A stretch of DNA of 64,000 nt, taken from NCBI RefSeq assembly GCF_009914315.1, contig NZ_CP042596.1:3100001-3164000 (forward strand), given 5' to 3'. Positions 16,183 through 24,845 of the stretch are shown here, one piece after another; position 1 is the first letter of the stretch; each line of letters starts with the position of its first letter. A model generated the notes under the pieces. The model was given only the letters and a program-made list of their open reading frames with translations. It did not search any database and was not told the DNA's origin. This DNA is from Granulicella sp. WH15 (GTDB lineage: Bacteria > Acidobacteriota > Terriglobia > Terriglobales > Acidobacteriaceae). The position numbers were made by a program, and so were the translations under genes.

Positions 16183-16545
16183 GTGGAGAAGAAGGTTCAG
16201 ATCGACTTTGGCAAGACCGACGGGCTGGTCGCGGGCATCGTGCAGGACGCCACGACGGGCGAGATTCTGATGCTTGGTTTTTTGAACGAGGTCAGCTACC
16301 AGAAGACGCTCGAGAGCGGCTTCGTCACCTTCTGGAGCCGCAGCCGCCAGAAGCTGTGGATGAAGGGCGAGACCAGCGGCAACCGCCTGCGCGTCGTCAC
16401 CGCCGCCACCGACTGCGATAACGATGCCCTGCTCTTCCGCGTGCACGTCGAAGGCGACGGCCTCGTCTGCCACGAGGGCACGGTAAGCTGCTTTACGAAA
16501 CCAATCATGGAAGTTGAAACCGCGGGAGTGAATGATGGCAAATAA
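16183..16545 (+). CDS. hisI: Phosphoribosyl-AMP cyclohydrolase HisI
   Basis: The 120-residue zinc enzyme opens the adenine ring of phosphoribosyl-AMP, step three of histidine synthesis. The motifs are [17 protein letters not shown] (about 60-76), [22 protein letters not shown] (Cys and Asp ligands) and a final SCF. The start is taken as GTG 16183 because AGGGAG lies eight bases before it; a TTG at 16147 is in frame but unsupported. It has only the cyclohydrolase domain; the pyrophosphohydrolase HisE that often follows is not in this operon. It is the first structural gene after the attenuator and overlaps hisG. Confidence 0.93.
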   Translation: MEKKVQIDFGKTDGLVAGIVQDATTGEILMLGFLNEVSYQKTLESGFVTFWSRSRQKLWMKGETSGNRLRVVTAATDCDNDALLFRVHVEGDGLVCHEGTVSCFTKPIMEVETAGVNDGK

Positions 16546-17410
16546 GCTGAAGCTGGGAGTTCCGAAGGGTAGCCTGCAGGATGCAACGATTGCGTTGTTC
16601 GAGCGCGCCGGATGGCGCATCTTCGCCAACGGCCGCAGCTACTTCCCCACCGTCGACGACGTAGAGATCGAGTGCATGTTGGTCCGCGCGCAGGAGATGG
16701 CCCGCTACGTCGAGCACGGCGCGCTTGATGCCGGCCTCACCGGCAACGACTGGATCCTCGAGAACCAGAGCGACGTCGAGCGCGTCACCAGCCTCACCTA
16801 CTCCAAGCAGAGCCGCCAGACCGTCAAGTGGGTTCTGGCCGTCCCCGAGGACTCGCCCTTCGAGAAGCCCGAGGACCTCGCGGGCAAGATCATCGCCACC
16901 GAGCTGGTCGAGTTCACCAAGCGCTACTTCGCCTCGAAGAACATCCCCGTCACGGTCGAGTTCAGCTGGGGAGCCACCGAAGTGAAGCCCCCCATGCTCG
17001 CCGACGCCATCGTCGAGGTCACCGAGACCGGCTCCTCCCTCAAGGCCAACCGCCTGCGCATCATCGAGGTGCTCATGGAGTCCGAGACCCAGCTCATCGC
17101 CAACAAAACTGCCTGGGCCGACGACTGGAAGCGCGAGAAGATCAACAATATCTCGCTCATGCTGAACGCCGCCATCGCCGCCCAGGGCCGCGTCGGCCTC
17201 ATGCTCAACGTGCAGGCCGATCAGCTCGAGGCCGTCAAGGCGCAGCTCCCCGCGCTCAGCTCGCCCACCGTCTCGCACCTCAGCAGCGGCGACGGCTTCG
17301 CCCTCAACACTATCCTCGACGAGCGCGTCGTGCGCGAGGTCATCCCCCGCCTGAAGGCCGCTGGAGCCACCGGCATCGTCGAGTACCCGCTCAGCAAGGT
17401 GGTGCTCTAA
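16535..17410 (+). CDS. hisG: ATP phosphoribosyltransferase HisG (long form)
   Basis: This is the first enzyme of histidine synthesis, joining ATP and PRPP. At 291 residues it is the long, self-sufficient form with a C-terminal regulatory domain that senses histidine, so no HisZ partner is needed. Recognisable parts are [20 protein letters not shown] at the start, the [10 protein letters not shown] phosphate-site segment (about 67-76), [15 protein letters not shown] (PRPP loop, about 160-175), and the C-terminal ACT-like domain with [19 protein letters not shown]. It overlaps the end of hisI by 11 bp. ATG 16532 is an alternative start one codon earlier. Confidence 0.95.
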   Translation: MANKLKLGVPKGSLQDATIALFERAGWRIFANGRSYFPTVDDVEIECMLVRAQEMARYVEHGALDAGLTGNDWILENQSDVERVTSLTYSKQSRQTVKWVLAVPEDSPFEKPEDLAGKIIATELVEFTKRYFASKNIPVTVEFSWGATEVKPPMLADAIVEVTETGSSLKANRLRIIEVLMESETQLIANKTAWADDWKREKINNISLMLNAAIAAQGRVGLMLNVQADQLEAVKAQLPALSSPTVSHLSSGDGFALNTILDERVVREVIPRLKAAGATGIVEYPLSKVVL

Positions 17411-18682
17411 ATGAAGCTCGTCAAGACATTCGGACGCAGTGCGAAGGCCACGGCGGCGCTGATCGAGGCGCTGGAGCGGCGCGGCGCGGTCAACACCGCG
17501 AAGGTCGAAGCATCTGTAACCAAAATAGTTACCGATGTGCGCACGGGCGGCGACACGTCGCTGCGCAAGTACGCCGCGCAGTTCGATGGTCTTGGCAAGA
17601 GCGACTCCCTGCTGGTCTCGCAGGAGGAGATGAAGGCGGCGTGGGAGACCACGTCGCCTCAGCTCCAAACTGCAATGCAGGTAGCCCAGGCCAATATCCG
17701 CGCCTTCGCCCAGGCCCAGAAACCGCAGGAGTGGACCTTCTCCCCCGTCGATGGCGTCAAGACCGGCCAGATCGTCCGTCCTCTGGGCAGCGTAGGCTGC
17801 TACGTCCCCGGCGGACGCTACCCCCTGCCCTCCACCCTGCTGATGACCGTCACCCCCGCGCAGGTAGCGGGCGTCACGCGCATCGTAGTCTGCTCGCCGA
17901 AGCCCGCCCGCGAGACCCTCGCAGCCGCCTATCTGGCTGGCGTCACCGAGTTCTACCGCGTGGGCGGAGCACAGGCCATCGCTGCCATGGCGCTGGGCAC
18001 CGAAACCATCCAGCGAGTAGACAAGATCGTCGGCCCCGGCAACCTCTACGTCACCGCCGCCAAAATTCAGATCTCGCAGGAGTGCGGCATCGACATGCCC
18101 GCAGGCCCAACGGAGATCGTCGTCACCAGCGAGACCGGCGACGCAACCGGAATCGCCGCCGACCTGGTCGCGCAGGCCGAGCACGACCCCGAAGCCCTTG
18201 CCGTACTCATCACCAGCAACCTCGAGCTGGGCCAGGCCGTAGCCGCCGAAGTAAAGCTCCAATCCAAATCAAACTCCTTGGCGAAACTTGCAATCAAAGC
18301 CCAGGGCTGCATATTTGTAACCGCATCAGTTACAGAGGCGCAAGAACTCACCAACCGCCTCGCCCCCGAGCACCTCTCCGTCGACTCCGCCCGCGACCTC
18401 AAGTGGGTCCGCAACGCCGGATCGGTCTTCGTCGGCAAGTACTCGCCGCAGTCCATGGGCGACTACATCAGCGGCCCCAACCACGTGCTGCCCACAGGCC
18501 GCGTGGGCCGTATCCGCGGCGGCCTCAGCATCATGGACTTCGTCAAGGTAATCACAGTACAGGAGTACACCCGCGCCGGACTCAAAGCCATGGGCCCGCA
18601 CGCCATCGCACTGGCCGAGGCCGAAGGACTCATCGGCCACGCCGCCAGCGTTCGCGTCAAGATGAGAGGGAGGTCTCGATGA
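17411..18682 (+). CDS. hisD: Histidinol dehydrogenase HisD
   Basis: The 423-residue zinc- and NAD-dependent enzyme oxidises L-histidinol to L-histidine in two steps. The signatures YVPGGRYPLPSTLLM (about 132-146), FYRVGGAQAIAAMALGT, KIVGPGNLYVTAAK, GIDMPAGPTEI, the metal ligands in VAQAEHDPEA, the catalytic Glu-His in RLAPEHLSVD and GPNHVLPTG are all present. It starts directly after the hisG stop and its stop overlaps the hisC start (ATGA), so translation is coupled. Confidence 0.97.
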   Translation: MKLVKTFGRSAKATAALIEALERRGAVNTAKVEASVTKIVTDVRTGGDTSLRKYAAQFDGLGKSDSLLVSQEEMKAAWETTSPQLQTAMQVAQANIRAFAQAQKPQEWTFSPVDGVKTGQIVRPLGSVGCYVPGGRYPLPSTLLMTVTPAQVAGVTRIVVCSPKPARETLAAAYLAGVTEFYRVGGAQAIAAMALGTETIQRVDKIVGPGNLYVTAAKIQISQECGIDMPAGPTEIVVTSETGDATGIAADLVAQAEHDPEALAVLITSNLELGQAVAAEVKLQSKSNSLAKLAIKAQGCIFVTASVTEAQELTNRLAPEHLSVDSARDLKWVRNAGSVFVGKYSPQSMGDYISGPNHVLPTGRVGRIRGGLSIMDFVKVITVQEYTRAGLKAMGPHAIALAEAEGLIGHAASVRVKMRGRSR

Positions 18683-19770
18683 GCACCATCACAGAGTCGA
18701 AGACAGTAACGCCCCGCCGCGCCGTGCTCGCCATGCCGGAGTATCACCCGCCGCTCGCGGGCCGCGAAGCCCTGCGTCTCGACTTCAACGAGAACACCTT
18801 CGCCCCGTCACCCCGCGTCATCGAGCGCCTGCACGCCATCACCAGCGAGGGCCTCACCAAGTACCCCGAGCGTCAGGGCGTCGAAGCCATCGTCGCCAAA
18901 CACCTCGGCCTCAAGGCCGATCAAGTACTCCTCACCAACGGAGTCGATGAGGCCATCCACCTGGTCTGCGCGGCCTTTCTCGAAGACGGCGACGAAGCCC
19001 TCATCTCCACTCCATCCTTCTTCATGTACGACGTCAGCGTGCAGATGATGACTCCCGACGGCCTCCGCAAAGTACAGGCCGACGAGTCGCTGGCCTTCCC
19101 CTTCGAGCGTTTCCTCGCCGCCATCACGCCGAAGACGAAGCTCATCATCGTAGCCTCGCCCAACAACCCCACGGGCGCAGTCGTCAGCCGCGAGGCTCTC
19201 CTCCAGATCGCCGCCGCAGCCCCGCAAGCCGTACTCCTAGTGGACGAAGCCTACTTCCACTTCCACGGCGAAACCACCATGCAGGACGTCGGCTCCATCC
19301 CGAACCTGATCGTCGCCCGCACCTTCTCGAAGGCTTATGGCATGGCCAATCTGCGCATCGGCCTGCTGGCCGGAGACGCCCGCCTCATCGGCTACACCCG
19401 CAAAGTAAGCTCGCCCTACAACGTCAACGGCGTGGCCCTCGACTGCCTCCCCGTCGCCCTCGAAGACTCCGCCTACCTCGCCTGGTACGTCGAGCAGGTG
19501 CGCGTCGGCCGCGAGCGCATGATGTCAGGACTCGACGCCCTCGGCGTCCCCTACTTCCCCAGCGCGGCCAACTTCGTACTGATGCGCATCGGCCCCAAAC
19601 ACAAGGAGCTGGTCGAAGCCATGCGCCGCCGCGGCGTGCTGCTGCGCGACCGCTCCAGCGACCCCGGATGCGACGGCTTCGTCCGCATCACCATCGGGGT
19701 CGAAGCCCACGTAACCGCAGGATTAGAGGCCCTCGTCGCCTCACTCAAGGAGATCGCATGGACACGGTAA
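18679..19770 (+). CDS. hisC: Histidinol-phosphate aminotransferase HisC
   Basis: The 363-residue PLP class I/II aminotransferase converts imidazole acetol phosphate and glutamate to histidinol phosphate. It shows [14 protein letters not shown] near residue 34, the [10 protein letters not shown] motif, VDEAYFHF and the PLP lysine in [15 protein letters not shown], with the phosphate-binding Arg in FVRITIG. ATG 18679 has a GGGAGG site seven bases upstream and overlaps hisD. A longer in-frame reading extends far upstream inside hisG/hisD but is only a chance open frame. It overlaps hisB by 13 bp. Confidence 0.95.
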   Translation: MSTITESKTVTPRRAVLAMPEYHPPLAGREALRLDFNENTFAPSPRVIERLHAITSEGLTKYPERQGVEAIVAKHLGLKADQVLLTNGVDEAIHLVCAAFLEDGDEALISTPSFFMYDVSVQMMTPDGLRKVQADESLAFPFERFLAAITPKTKLIIVASPNNPTGAVVSREALLQIAAAAPQAVLLVDEAYFHFHGETTMQDVGSIPNLIVARTFSKAYGMANLRIGLLAGDARLIGYTRKVSSPYNVNGVALDCLPVALEDSAYLAWYVEQVRVGRERMMSGLDALGVPYFPSAANFVLMRIGPKHKELVEAMRRRGVLLRDRSSDPGCDGFVRITIGVEAHVTAGLEALVASLKEIAWTR

Positions 19771-20354
19771 GGACTGGCACCATCGTACGCAACACCACCG
19801 AGACGCAGATCGCCCTAACCCTCACGGTCGACGGCCAGGGTACCTACCAGGTCTCGACCGGCATCCGCTTCTTCGACCACATGCTCGAGCTATTCACGCG
19901 CCACGGCGGCTTCGACCTGACCCTCACCTGCAAGGGCGATCTCGACGTAGACCAGCACCACACCGTCGAAGACGTAGGCATCGCGCTCGGCGAAGCCTTC
20001 CTCGAAGCCCTGGGCGACAAGAAGGGCATCATGCGCGCCGGTTACTTCGTCATGGCGATGGACGAGACCCTCGCCGTAGCCGCCGTGGACCTGAGCGGCC
20101 GCGTGGCCTACGTGGTCGACGACCAGGTCACCGTCCCCGTAGTCGGCGACTTCCAGACCGAGCTGGTCTCGGACTTCTTCGACGGCTTCGCCCGCGGCGC
20201 CAAGGCCAACGTCCACGTCAAGACCATGTACGGCCGCTCGAACCACCATAAGATCGAGGCCATCTTCAAAGCCTTCGCCCGCGCCATGCGCGGAGCCTGC
20301 TCGCGCGACGAGCGTATGCGCGAGATGCTGCCCAGCACGAAGGGACTGCTCTAG
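19758..20354 (+). CDS. hisB: Imidazoleglycerol-phosphate dehydratase HisB
   Basis: The 198-residue enzyme removes water from imidazole glycerol phosphate. Both manganese-binding motifs are present: [16 protein letters not shown] (about 68-83) and [16 protein letters not shown] (about 165-180), with [13 protein letters not shown] near residue 34. It is the monofunctional form without the phosphatase domain, so histidinol phosphatase must be encoded elsewhere. It overlaps hisC by 13 bp and abuts hisH. Confidence 0.96.
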   Translation: MDTVRTGTIVRNTTETQIALTLTVDGQGTYQVSTGIRFFDHMLELFTRHGGFDLTLTCKGDLDVDQHHTVEDVGIALGEAFLEALGDKKGIMRAGYFVMAMDETLAVAAVDLSGRVAYVVDDQVTVPVVGDFQTELVSDFFDGFARGAKANVHVKTMYGRSNHHKIEAIFKAFARAMRGACSRDERMREMLPSTKGLL

Positions 20355-20963
20355 ATGATCGCCGTCATCGACTACAAGGCGGGCAACCTGACCAGCGTGG
20401 TCAAGACGCTGCACTACCTCGGCGCGGAGACGCAGGTAACACAAGATCCCGACGTAGTGCGCAAGGCCTCGAAGCTCGTGCTTCCAGGCGTCGGCCACTT
20501 CCGCGCGACCGCCCTCCTGCAGCAGCTCGGCATCACCGAGGCAGTTCGCGAAGGCGTCGCCAAAGGCGCATGGTTCCTGGGCGTTTGCGTAGGCTTGCAA
20601 TGGCTCTTCGAAGGCTCGACCGAAGCCCCCGAGGTCGCTGGCCTCAGCCACTTCGCCGGAGTGTGCGAGCGCTTCCCCGCCCTGTATGAAGGCGCGGAGC
20701 TGAAGTCCCCGCACGTAGGCTGGAACTCGCTCGAAGACCTGCGCGAGAATTCGCGACTGATGCGCGGCGTCGATCCCGGCGGCTTCGTCTACTACACCCA
20801 CTCCTGGCGCGCCCCTCTAGTACAAGACACCGCCGCAGTTACAAATTACGGCGGAGCCTTTACCGGCGCGGTCGAACGCGAGAACGTGATGGGTGTGCAG
20901 TTTCACCCCGAGAAGTCCAGCGCAGTAGGACTACAGGTACTCAAGAACTTTGTGGAGTTGTAA
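20355..20963 (+). CDS. hisH: Imidazole glycerol phosphate synthase, glutaminase subunit HisH
   Basis: The 202-residue class I glutaminase feeds ammonia to HisF. It has IDYKAGNLTSVVKTL, the oxyanion strand LPGVGHF, the nucleophile in LGVCVGLQWLFE (Cys about residue 79) and the His-Glu of GVQFHPEKSS. The usual GICLGMQ is GVCVGLQ here, a conservative change. It starts next to the hisB stop and is separated from its partner hisF by one small gene, which is unusual for a pair that forms a complex. Confidence 0.95.
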   Translation: MIAVIDYKAGNLTSVVKTLHYLGAETQVTQDPDVVRKASKLVLPGVGHFRATALLQQLGITEAVREGVAKGAWFLGVCVGLQWLFEGSTEAPEVAGLSHFAGVCERFPALYEGAELKSPHVGWNSLEDLRENSRLMRGVDPGGFVYYTHSWRAPLVQDTAAVTNYGGAFTGAVERENVMGVQFHPEKSSAVGLQVLKNFVEL

Positions 20964-20965
20964 CC

Positions 20966-21247
20966 ATGCCGTTTCTCTATGAACTGACGATCGCTCAGGA
21001 CCAGCCCAGCTACACGCTGTCGCAGCAGCTCATCCCGGTTGGCACGCTGGTCGCCACGCGACAGCCCGTGGCCGTGCTCTCGGATGGAACGATGGACTAT
21101 CACCTTCCCGCCCCCACGCAGGGCCTACTGGTGGAGTGGTTCGTCAGCTCCGGCGACACCGTCGGCGCGGGCACCGTCGTAGCGCGAATGGTGTGCGAAG
21201 GCGCAGCGGTCGCAGTGGACGACGCAGTGCCGGTGAGGCTGGGATAG
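20966..21247 (+). CDS. Lipoyl/biotinyl-like domain protein without modification lysine
   Basis: The 93-residue protein reads like a single biotinyl/lipoyl-attachment beta-barrel: PVGTLVATRQPVAVLSDGTM, then the turn PAPTQGLLVEWFVSSGDTVG and AGTVVARMV. At the hairpin where lipoyl domains have T-D-K and biotinyl domains M-K-M it has SDGTMDYHL, with no lysine; the whole protein has none. It therefore probably cannot carry a cofactor by the normal chemistry. It sits between hisH and hisF with gaps of two and zero bp, inside the operon. Its function is unknown; a structural or regulatory partner of the HisHF synthase is speculation. Confidence 0.75.
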   Translation: MPFLYELTIAQDQPSYTLSQQLIPVGTLVATRQPVAVLSDGTMDYHLPAPTQGLLVEWFVSSGDTVGAGTVVARMVCEGAAVAVDDAVPVRLG

Positions 21248-22015
21248 ATGCTGACCAAGAGAATCATTGCCTGCCTGGACGTGCGCGATGGCCGCGTAGT
21301 CAAAGGCATCCAGTTCGTCGATATCATCGACGCGGGCGACCCCGCCGAGCTGGCGCACCGCCACGCGGCAGCGGGCGCGGATGAGATCGTACTGCTCGAC
21401 ATCACCGCAACCCACGAGGGCCGCGGCACCCTGATCGACACGGTAAAGCGCACGGCAGCCACGCTGTTCGTGCCCTTCACAGTAGGCGGCGGCATTCGCT
21501 CGGCAGAGGACGCAGCAGCAGTCTTCGACGCAGGTGCAGACAAGGTGAGCATCAACTCAGCAGCAATCGCTCGTCCCGAGCTGATCGGTGAGATCGGCAG
21601 CAGCTTTGGCGCACAGGCAGTCATCGTGGCCATCGACGCACGTCGCGGCCAGGGCGTGGAAGACGCTGAAGTGTACGTTTCCGGCGGCCGCAAAGCCACC
21701 GGCCTGCGCGTAGTCGATTGGGCTCGCGAGGCCGAGCAGCGCGGCGCGGGCGAGATCCTGCTCACCAGCATGAACACCGACGGAATGCGTAACGGTTTCG
21801 ATTGCGAATTGACCGCGATGGTCAGCAAAGCCGTGCAAATCCCGGTGATCGCAAGCGGCGGCGCGGGCAGCGCAGCCCACTTCGCCGACGTCTTCGGACG
21901 CGGCAAAGCAGACGCCGCATTAGCCGCCAGCATCTTCCACTTCGGTGTCACCGACTCACGCGAGTTGAAAGCAGAGTTGGCCAAAGCCGGAGTAAGCGTC
22001 AGGCTGCCCTGCTAA
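21248..22015 (+). CDS. hisF: Imidazole glycerol phosphate synthase, cyclase subunit HisF
   Basis: The 255-residue beta/alpha barrel uses ammonia from HisH to form imidazole glycerol phosphate and AICAR. It has the catalytic Asp in [15 protein letters not shown] (Asp about residue 9), the phosphate loops [10 protein letters not shown] and ASGGAGSA, and the second catalytic Asp in [10 protein letters not shown] (about 130). The start codon follows the stop of the lipoyl-like gene directly. Order hisF before hisA is the reverse of the enteric operon. Confidence 0.97.
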   Translation: MLTKRIIACLDVRDGRVVKGIQFVDIIDAGDPAELAHRHAAAGADEIVLLDITATHEGRGTLIDTVKRTAATLFVPFTVGGGIRSAEDAAAVFDAGADKVSINSAAIARPELIGEIGSSFGAQAVIVAIDARRGQGVEDAEVYVSGGRKATGLRVVDWAREAEQRGAGEILLTSMNTDGMRNGFDCELTAMVSKAVQIPVIASGGAGSAAHFADVFGRGKADAALAASIFHFGVTDSRELKAELAKAGVSVRLPC

Positions 22016-22048
22016 TTTGTAACAACTTTAGTTTCAGGAGAGATTGCA

Positions 22049-22753
22049 ATGCTGATTCCTTCGATTGATCTGATGGGCGGGCGCATCGTGCAGCTCGTGC
22101 AGGGTGAAAAGCTGAAGCTCGCGTTCGACGACTTCGAGTACTGGATCGAGCGTTTTTCGAAGTACCCCATGGTGCAGTTGATCGACCTCGACGCCGCCAT
22201 GCGGCAGGGCGAGAATCGCAATCTGATCGAGATGATCTCCAAGCGGCTTCCCTGCCAGGTGGGCGGCGGACTGAAGACCGCAGAGGACGGCAAGGCTCTG
22301 CTCGATGCAGGCGCACGCCGCGTCATCTACGGGTCTTCCCTGTTTGGCGTCTCAGAAGACCCCACAGAAAAGCGCCGCCACAAGGTCATCAAGCTGGAGT
22401 TCGCCGAGTCGCTCAAAAAGTCCCTGGGCGAGGACGCGCTCTGCTTCTCGGTCGACACCAAAGGCGGCAAGGTCGCGGTCAAGGGCTGGAAGGACTCGGT
22501 CGACCTGACTCCCGAGGAGGCCGTCACCTGGCTCGAAGATAGCTGCGCCGCCTTCCTCTACACGCACGTCGACACCGAGGGCACGATGAGCGGCTTTCCC
22601 CTCGACGTCGCAGCGATCCTGCGCGCGTGTACCGCCAAGCAGCTCATCGTCGCAGGCGGCATCAAAGAGCGGCGCGAGGTAGACGAGCTGGACGCCATGG
22701 GCGTCGACGCCGTAGCTGGCATGGCCGTCTACTCCGGCGCGATGGAGGCCTGA
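22049..22753 (+). CDS. hisA: ProFAR isomerase HisA (divergent)
   Basis: The 234-residue barrel starts MLIPSIDLMGGRIVQLVQGE with the catalytic Asp in SIDLMGG and has VGGGLKTAEDG and VAGGIKERREVD phosphate loops. The second catalytic Asp is probably in THVDTEGTMSG. Compared with enteric HisA the middle part (SSLFGVSEDPTEKRRHKVIK; VDTKGGKVAVKGW) is divergent and resembles the short eukaryote-like HisA class. A GGAGAG site precedes the ATG after a 33-bp gap. It is the last gene of the operon, followed by a strong hairpin. Confidence 0.9.
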   Translation: MLIPSIDLMGGRIVQLVQGEKLKLAFDDFEYWIERFSKYPMVQLIDLDAAMRQGENRNLIEMISKRLPCQVGGGLKTAEDGKALLDAGARRVIYGSSLFGVSEDPTEKRRHKVIKLEFAESLKKSLGEDALCFSVDTKGGKVAVKGWKDSVDLTPEEAVTWLEDSCAAFLYTHVDTEGTMSGFPLDVAAILRACTAKQLIVAGGIKERREVDELDAMGVDAVAGMAVYSGAMEA

Positions 22754-22755
22754 GT

Positions 22756-22797
22756 CCTGCACCTTACTCGCAGCTATATCTGCGAGTAAGGTGCAGG
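22756..22797. terminator. Bidirectional hairpin between hisA and the NIPSNAP gene
   Basis: A perfect 18-bp stem (22756-22773 with 22780-22797) encloses the loop CTATAT. It lies three bases after the hisA stop. On the opposite strand the stem encodes the last codons of the NIPSNAP gene, whose stop is in the loop (22774-22776). It is suited to stop transcription from both sides, though no long T-run follows. Confidence 0.8.
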
Positions 22798-23559
22798 GCT
22801 AAGAACGAGATTCGTCACATTACTGACCAGCGTATCCGTGCTGTATCGCGGCTCGCTGCTCAGCTTCTTCCACGCCGGATTGGCGCGGAACGCATCCCAC
22901 CCCGTCTCGAGCGCGGCAAGATTCTTGAACGAGAGCATGTAGGTCAGGCTCGGCATCCTCGGCCCAATCAGCGTCTGCGAGTAGAAGACCGACTCGCACC
23001 CCGACTGCCTGAAGATCTCGAACTCGCCCTTATGGAACATCTCCACCTTGCGCAGGTGCGCGTCGTGCGTGGGGCTCTCATAGGTGCGAAGCTGAAAGAT
23101 ACGCGTCTGCTTCGCGGGCACATGCAGCTTTGGGAACCCCTCAAACGCCCACAGCAGCGAGCTGTCCACCCGATGAAACGCAGGCTGCTCGGTCGAGCCG
23201 CCGTTGAACTCCGCCGCCGCCTTCACGTACTCCGCATCCTGCCCCAGCCGCGCATCCAGCCCAATCAGCGCCGCAGCCGTGGAGCTCGGCAGCAGCAGAT
23301 AGAGCGTCGGCGTCTCATTCCCATAGTCCAGCCGGAAGGCCCCGACCGGCCCAATCCCCAGCTTCGCCAGCGCCGGAATCAGAGCCTCGGAAACATAGTT
23401 ATCTGTAACCTTCCCCATATGCGGGCCGGAGCTGAGCGTGTACTTGCGCAGCTCATAAAACTGGCGGCCATCGGCAGGAGGCGCGGCTGCAAACGCAGCA
23501 GGTGAAAGCGCAAGGGTGGACGCGGCCAACGAACGGGTCATGAAGTCTCTACGCTGCAA
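22774..23559 (-). CDS. Exported NIPSNAP-family protein
   Basis: The 261-residue protein begins with a Tat-like signal (QRRDFMTRSLAASTLAL, cleavage near AFAAAP), so export of a folded protein is likely. Two NIPSNAP ferredoxin-like units follow, FYELRKYTLSSG at about residue 34 and IFQLRTYESPTHDAHLRKVEMF at about 153. The family is of unknown biochemical function; bacterial members are often dimeric alpha/beta-barrel proteins near catabolic genes. Its last codons form one arm of the terminator hairpin shared with hisA. Confidence 0.85.
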   Translation of the reverse strand: MQRRDFMTRSLAASTLALSPAAFAAAPPADGRQFYELRKYTLSSGPHMGKVTDNYVSEALIPALAKLGIGPVGAFRLDYGNETPTLYLLLPSSTAAALIGLDARLGQDAEYVKAAAEFNGGSTEQPAFHRVDSSLLWAFEGFPKLHVPAKQTRIFQLRTYESPTHDAHLRKVEMFHKGEFEIFRQSGCESVFYSQTLIGPRMPSLTYMLSFKNLAALETGWDAFRANPAWKKLSSEPRYSTDTLVSNVTNLVLSPAPYSQI

Positions 23560-23607
23560 GGCAATCTCCTTGAAACCGTGAGAAAGAAGTATAGCCTCCC
23601 GCGTTTA

Positions 23608-24645
23608 CTAGTTGCCCGGCTCCCCATCCCCAACCGCGTAGTACCCCTTCCGCGCCTGCACCTTCAGCCCCTTGCCGCAATCGAGGTTGATCGTCCGGAA
23701 CGTCCCATCGACCTTCTTATTGGTCGGGTCATAGCTCAGCAGGTACTGCGTCCGCAGCTCGTCCTGAATCTGGTCGAACGCCTCCTCCAGCTTTTTGCCG
23801 TTGTTCCCCACGTTGATGACGCGCCCGCCCGTATCATGCGCCAGTTGCTCCATATCGCGGTCGCTGGAGTACCCCAGGCTCATGCCGCCATAGAACCCAC
23901 GGTCGGCGATCAGGATCACATACACAATCGCATTGGCCTTCTGGGCCGCTTCGCTGGCGGTCTTCAGCGTCTCCTGCGACCCCTGATCGCCGCCATCGGT
24001 CAGGATTACCAGGATCTTCCGCCCCGCCTCAGCCCGCAGCTTCTCGCTCGCCGCCAGGTAGACCGCGTCATACAGCAGTGTCCCCTTGGCTCGGCTGTTC
24101 CCCGTCACCGACCCGGTCCCCGCGCCGGTATTGATCCGCGCCTTATCCATCGCCCGGCGTATCTCGCGCGGGCTATTGGTGTAGTCCGAGAGCAGGTCGA
24201 CATTGATATCAAAGGAGATCAGAAAAGCCTCATCCTTAGGCGTCAGCACGTCCTTCAAAAACGTAGCCCCGGACTCCTGCTCCAGCGGCAGCACATTCTG
24301 CTGCGACCCCGAGGTATCGAGCAGAATCCCGATCGTCAGCGGAAGATTCTTCTCCTGGGTAAAGTTCTTGATCGTCTGCGGCTCTTTATTCTCGGCGATC
24401 AGACAGTCGTCCTTCTTCAGGTTGGTGATATATCCGCTCTTATCCCGAGCCGAAAAGTAGACATTCACAAGCTGCGTCCCAATCTTCAGGGTCTGCAGAT
24501 CGTCCTGCCGCTCCACCTGCTCGGGCGCATCGCTACGGGGAGGTGGCCCGGTCGGCGAAGGAGCCTCCTGCGCAAGGAGGCCGGGAGCAAACAACGAGGC
24601 GGCAAAGACGGCGGAGAAGACGGCTGGGACGGTGAGGCGGCGCAT
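23608..24645 (-). CDS. Secreted VWFA-related protein (Acidobacterial type)
   Basis: The 345-residue protein has a signal peptide (ending GLLAQ, about residue 26) and an N-terminal beta domain (VNVYFSARDKSGYITNLKKDDC). A von Willebrand A domain follows, with an intact MIDAS: IGILLDTSGSQ (DxSxS, about residue 108) and VILTDGGD (about 220). The end (LRTQYLLSYDPTNKKVDGTFRTI, then ARKGYYAVG) is characteristic of VWFA-related proteins abundant in Acidobacteria. It is probably periplasmic and metal-dependent in binding. It faces away from a second VWFA gene at 24846 across a 200-bp gap. Confidence 0.9.
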   Translation of the reverse strand: MRRLTVPAVFSAVFAASLFAPGLLAQEAPSPTGPPPRSDAPEQVERQDDLQTLKIGTQLVNVYFSARDKSGYITNLKKDDCLIAENKEPQTIKNFTQEKNLPLTIGILLDTSGSQQNVLPLEQESGATFLKDVLTPKDEAFLISFDINVDLLSDYTNSPREIRRAMDKARINTGAGTGSVTGNSRAKGTLLYDAVYLAASEKLRAEAGRKILVILTDGGDQGSQETLKTASEAAQKANAIVYVILIADRGFYGGMSLGYSSDRDMEQLAHDTGGRVINVGNNGKKLEEAFDQIQDELRTQYLLSYDPTNKKVDGTFRTINLDCGKGLKVQARKGYYAVGDGEPGN

Positions 24646-24845
24646 GTCTCATTAGACGCCCGAAAGGGCAATTTAGACGACCGAACCGGCGCTAAACCGA
24701 ATGTTGTCTTCCGCATCCGGAAAACCCCGAAGAGAGCGGCGACACAATTTCAAGCCAACATTGTTTCGAATCAATACGTCCAAGAGGAAATAGGACCGGC
24801 GGCGGCTGGTACTCTGTAAGCTGCAACAAAATAAGGGAGACGACC

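Noticed and set aside
16505..18262. 585-residue minus-strand open frame opposite hisG and hisD
   Set aside because: It is antisense of two well-defined his genes in GC-rich DNA; no ribosome site or motif supports it.
16828..18678. Very long in-frame extension upstream of hisC
   Set aside because: The region is read in another frame by hisG and hisD; HisC family length and the GGGAGG site put the start at 18679.
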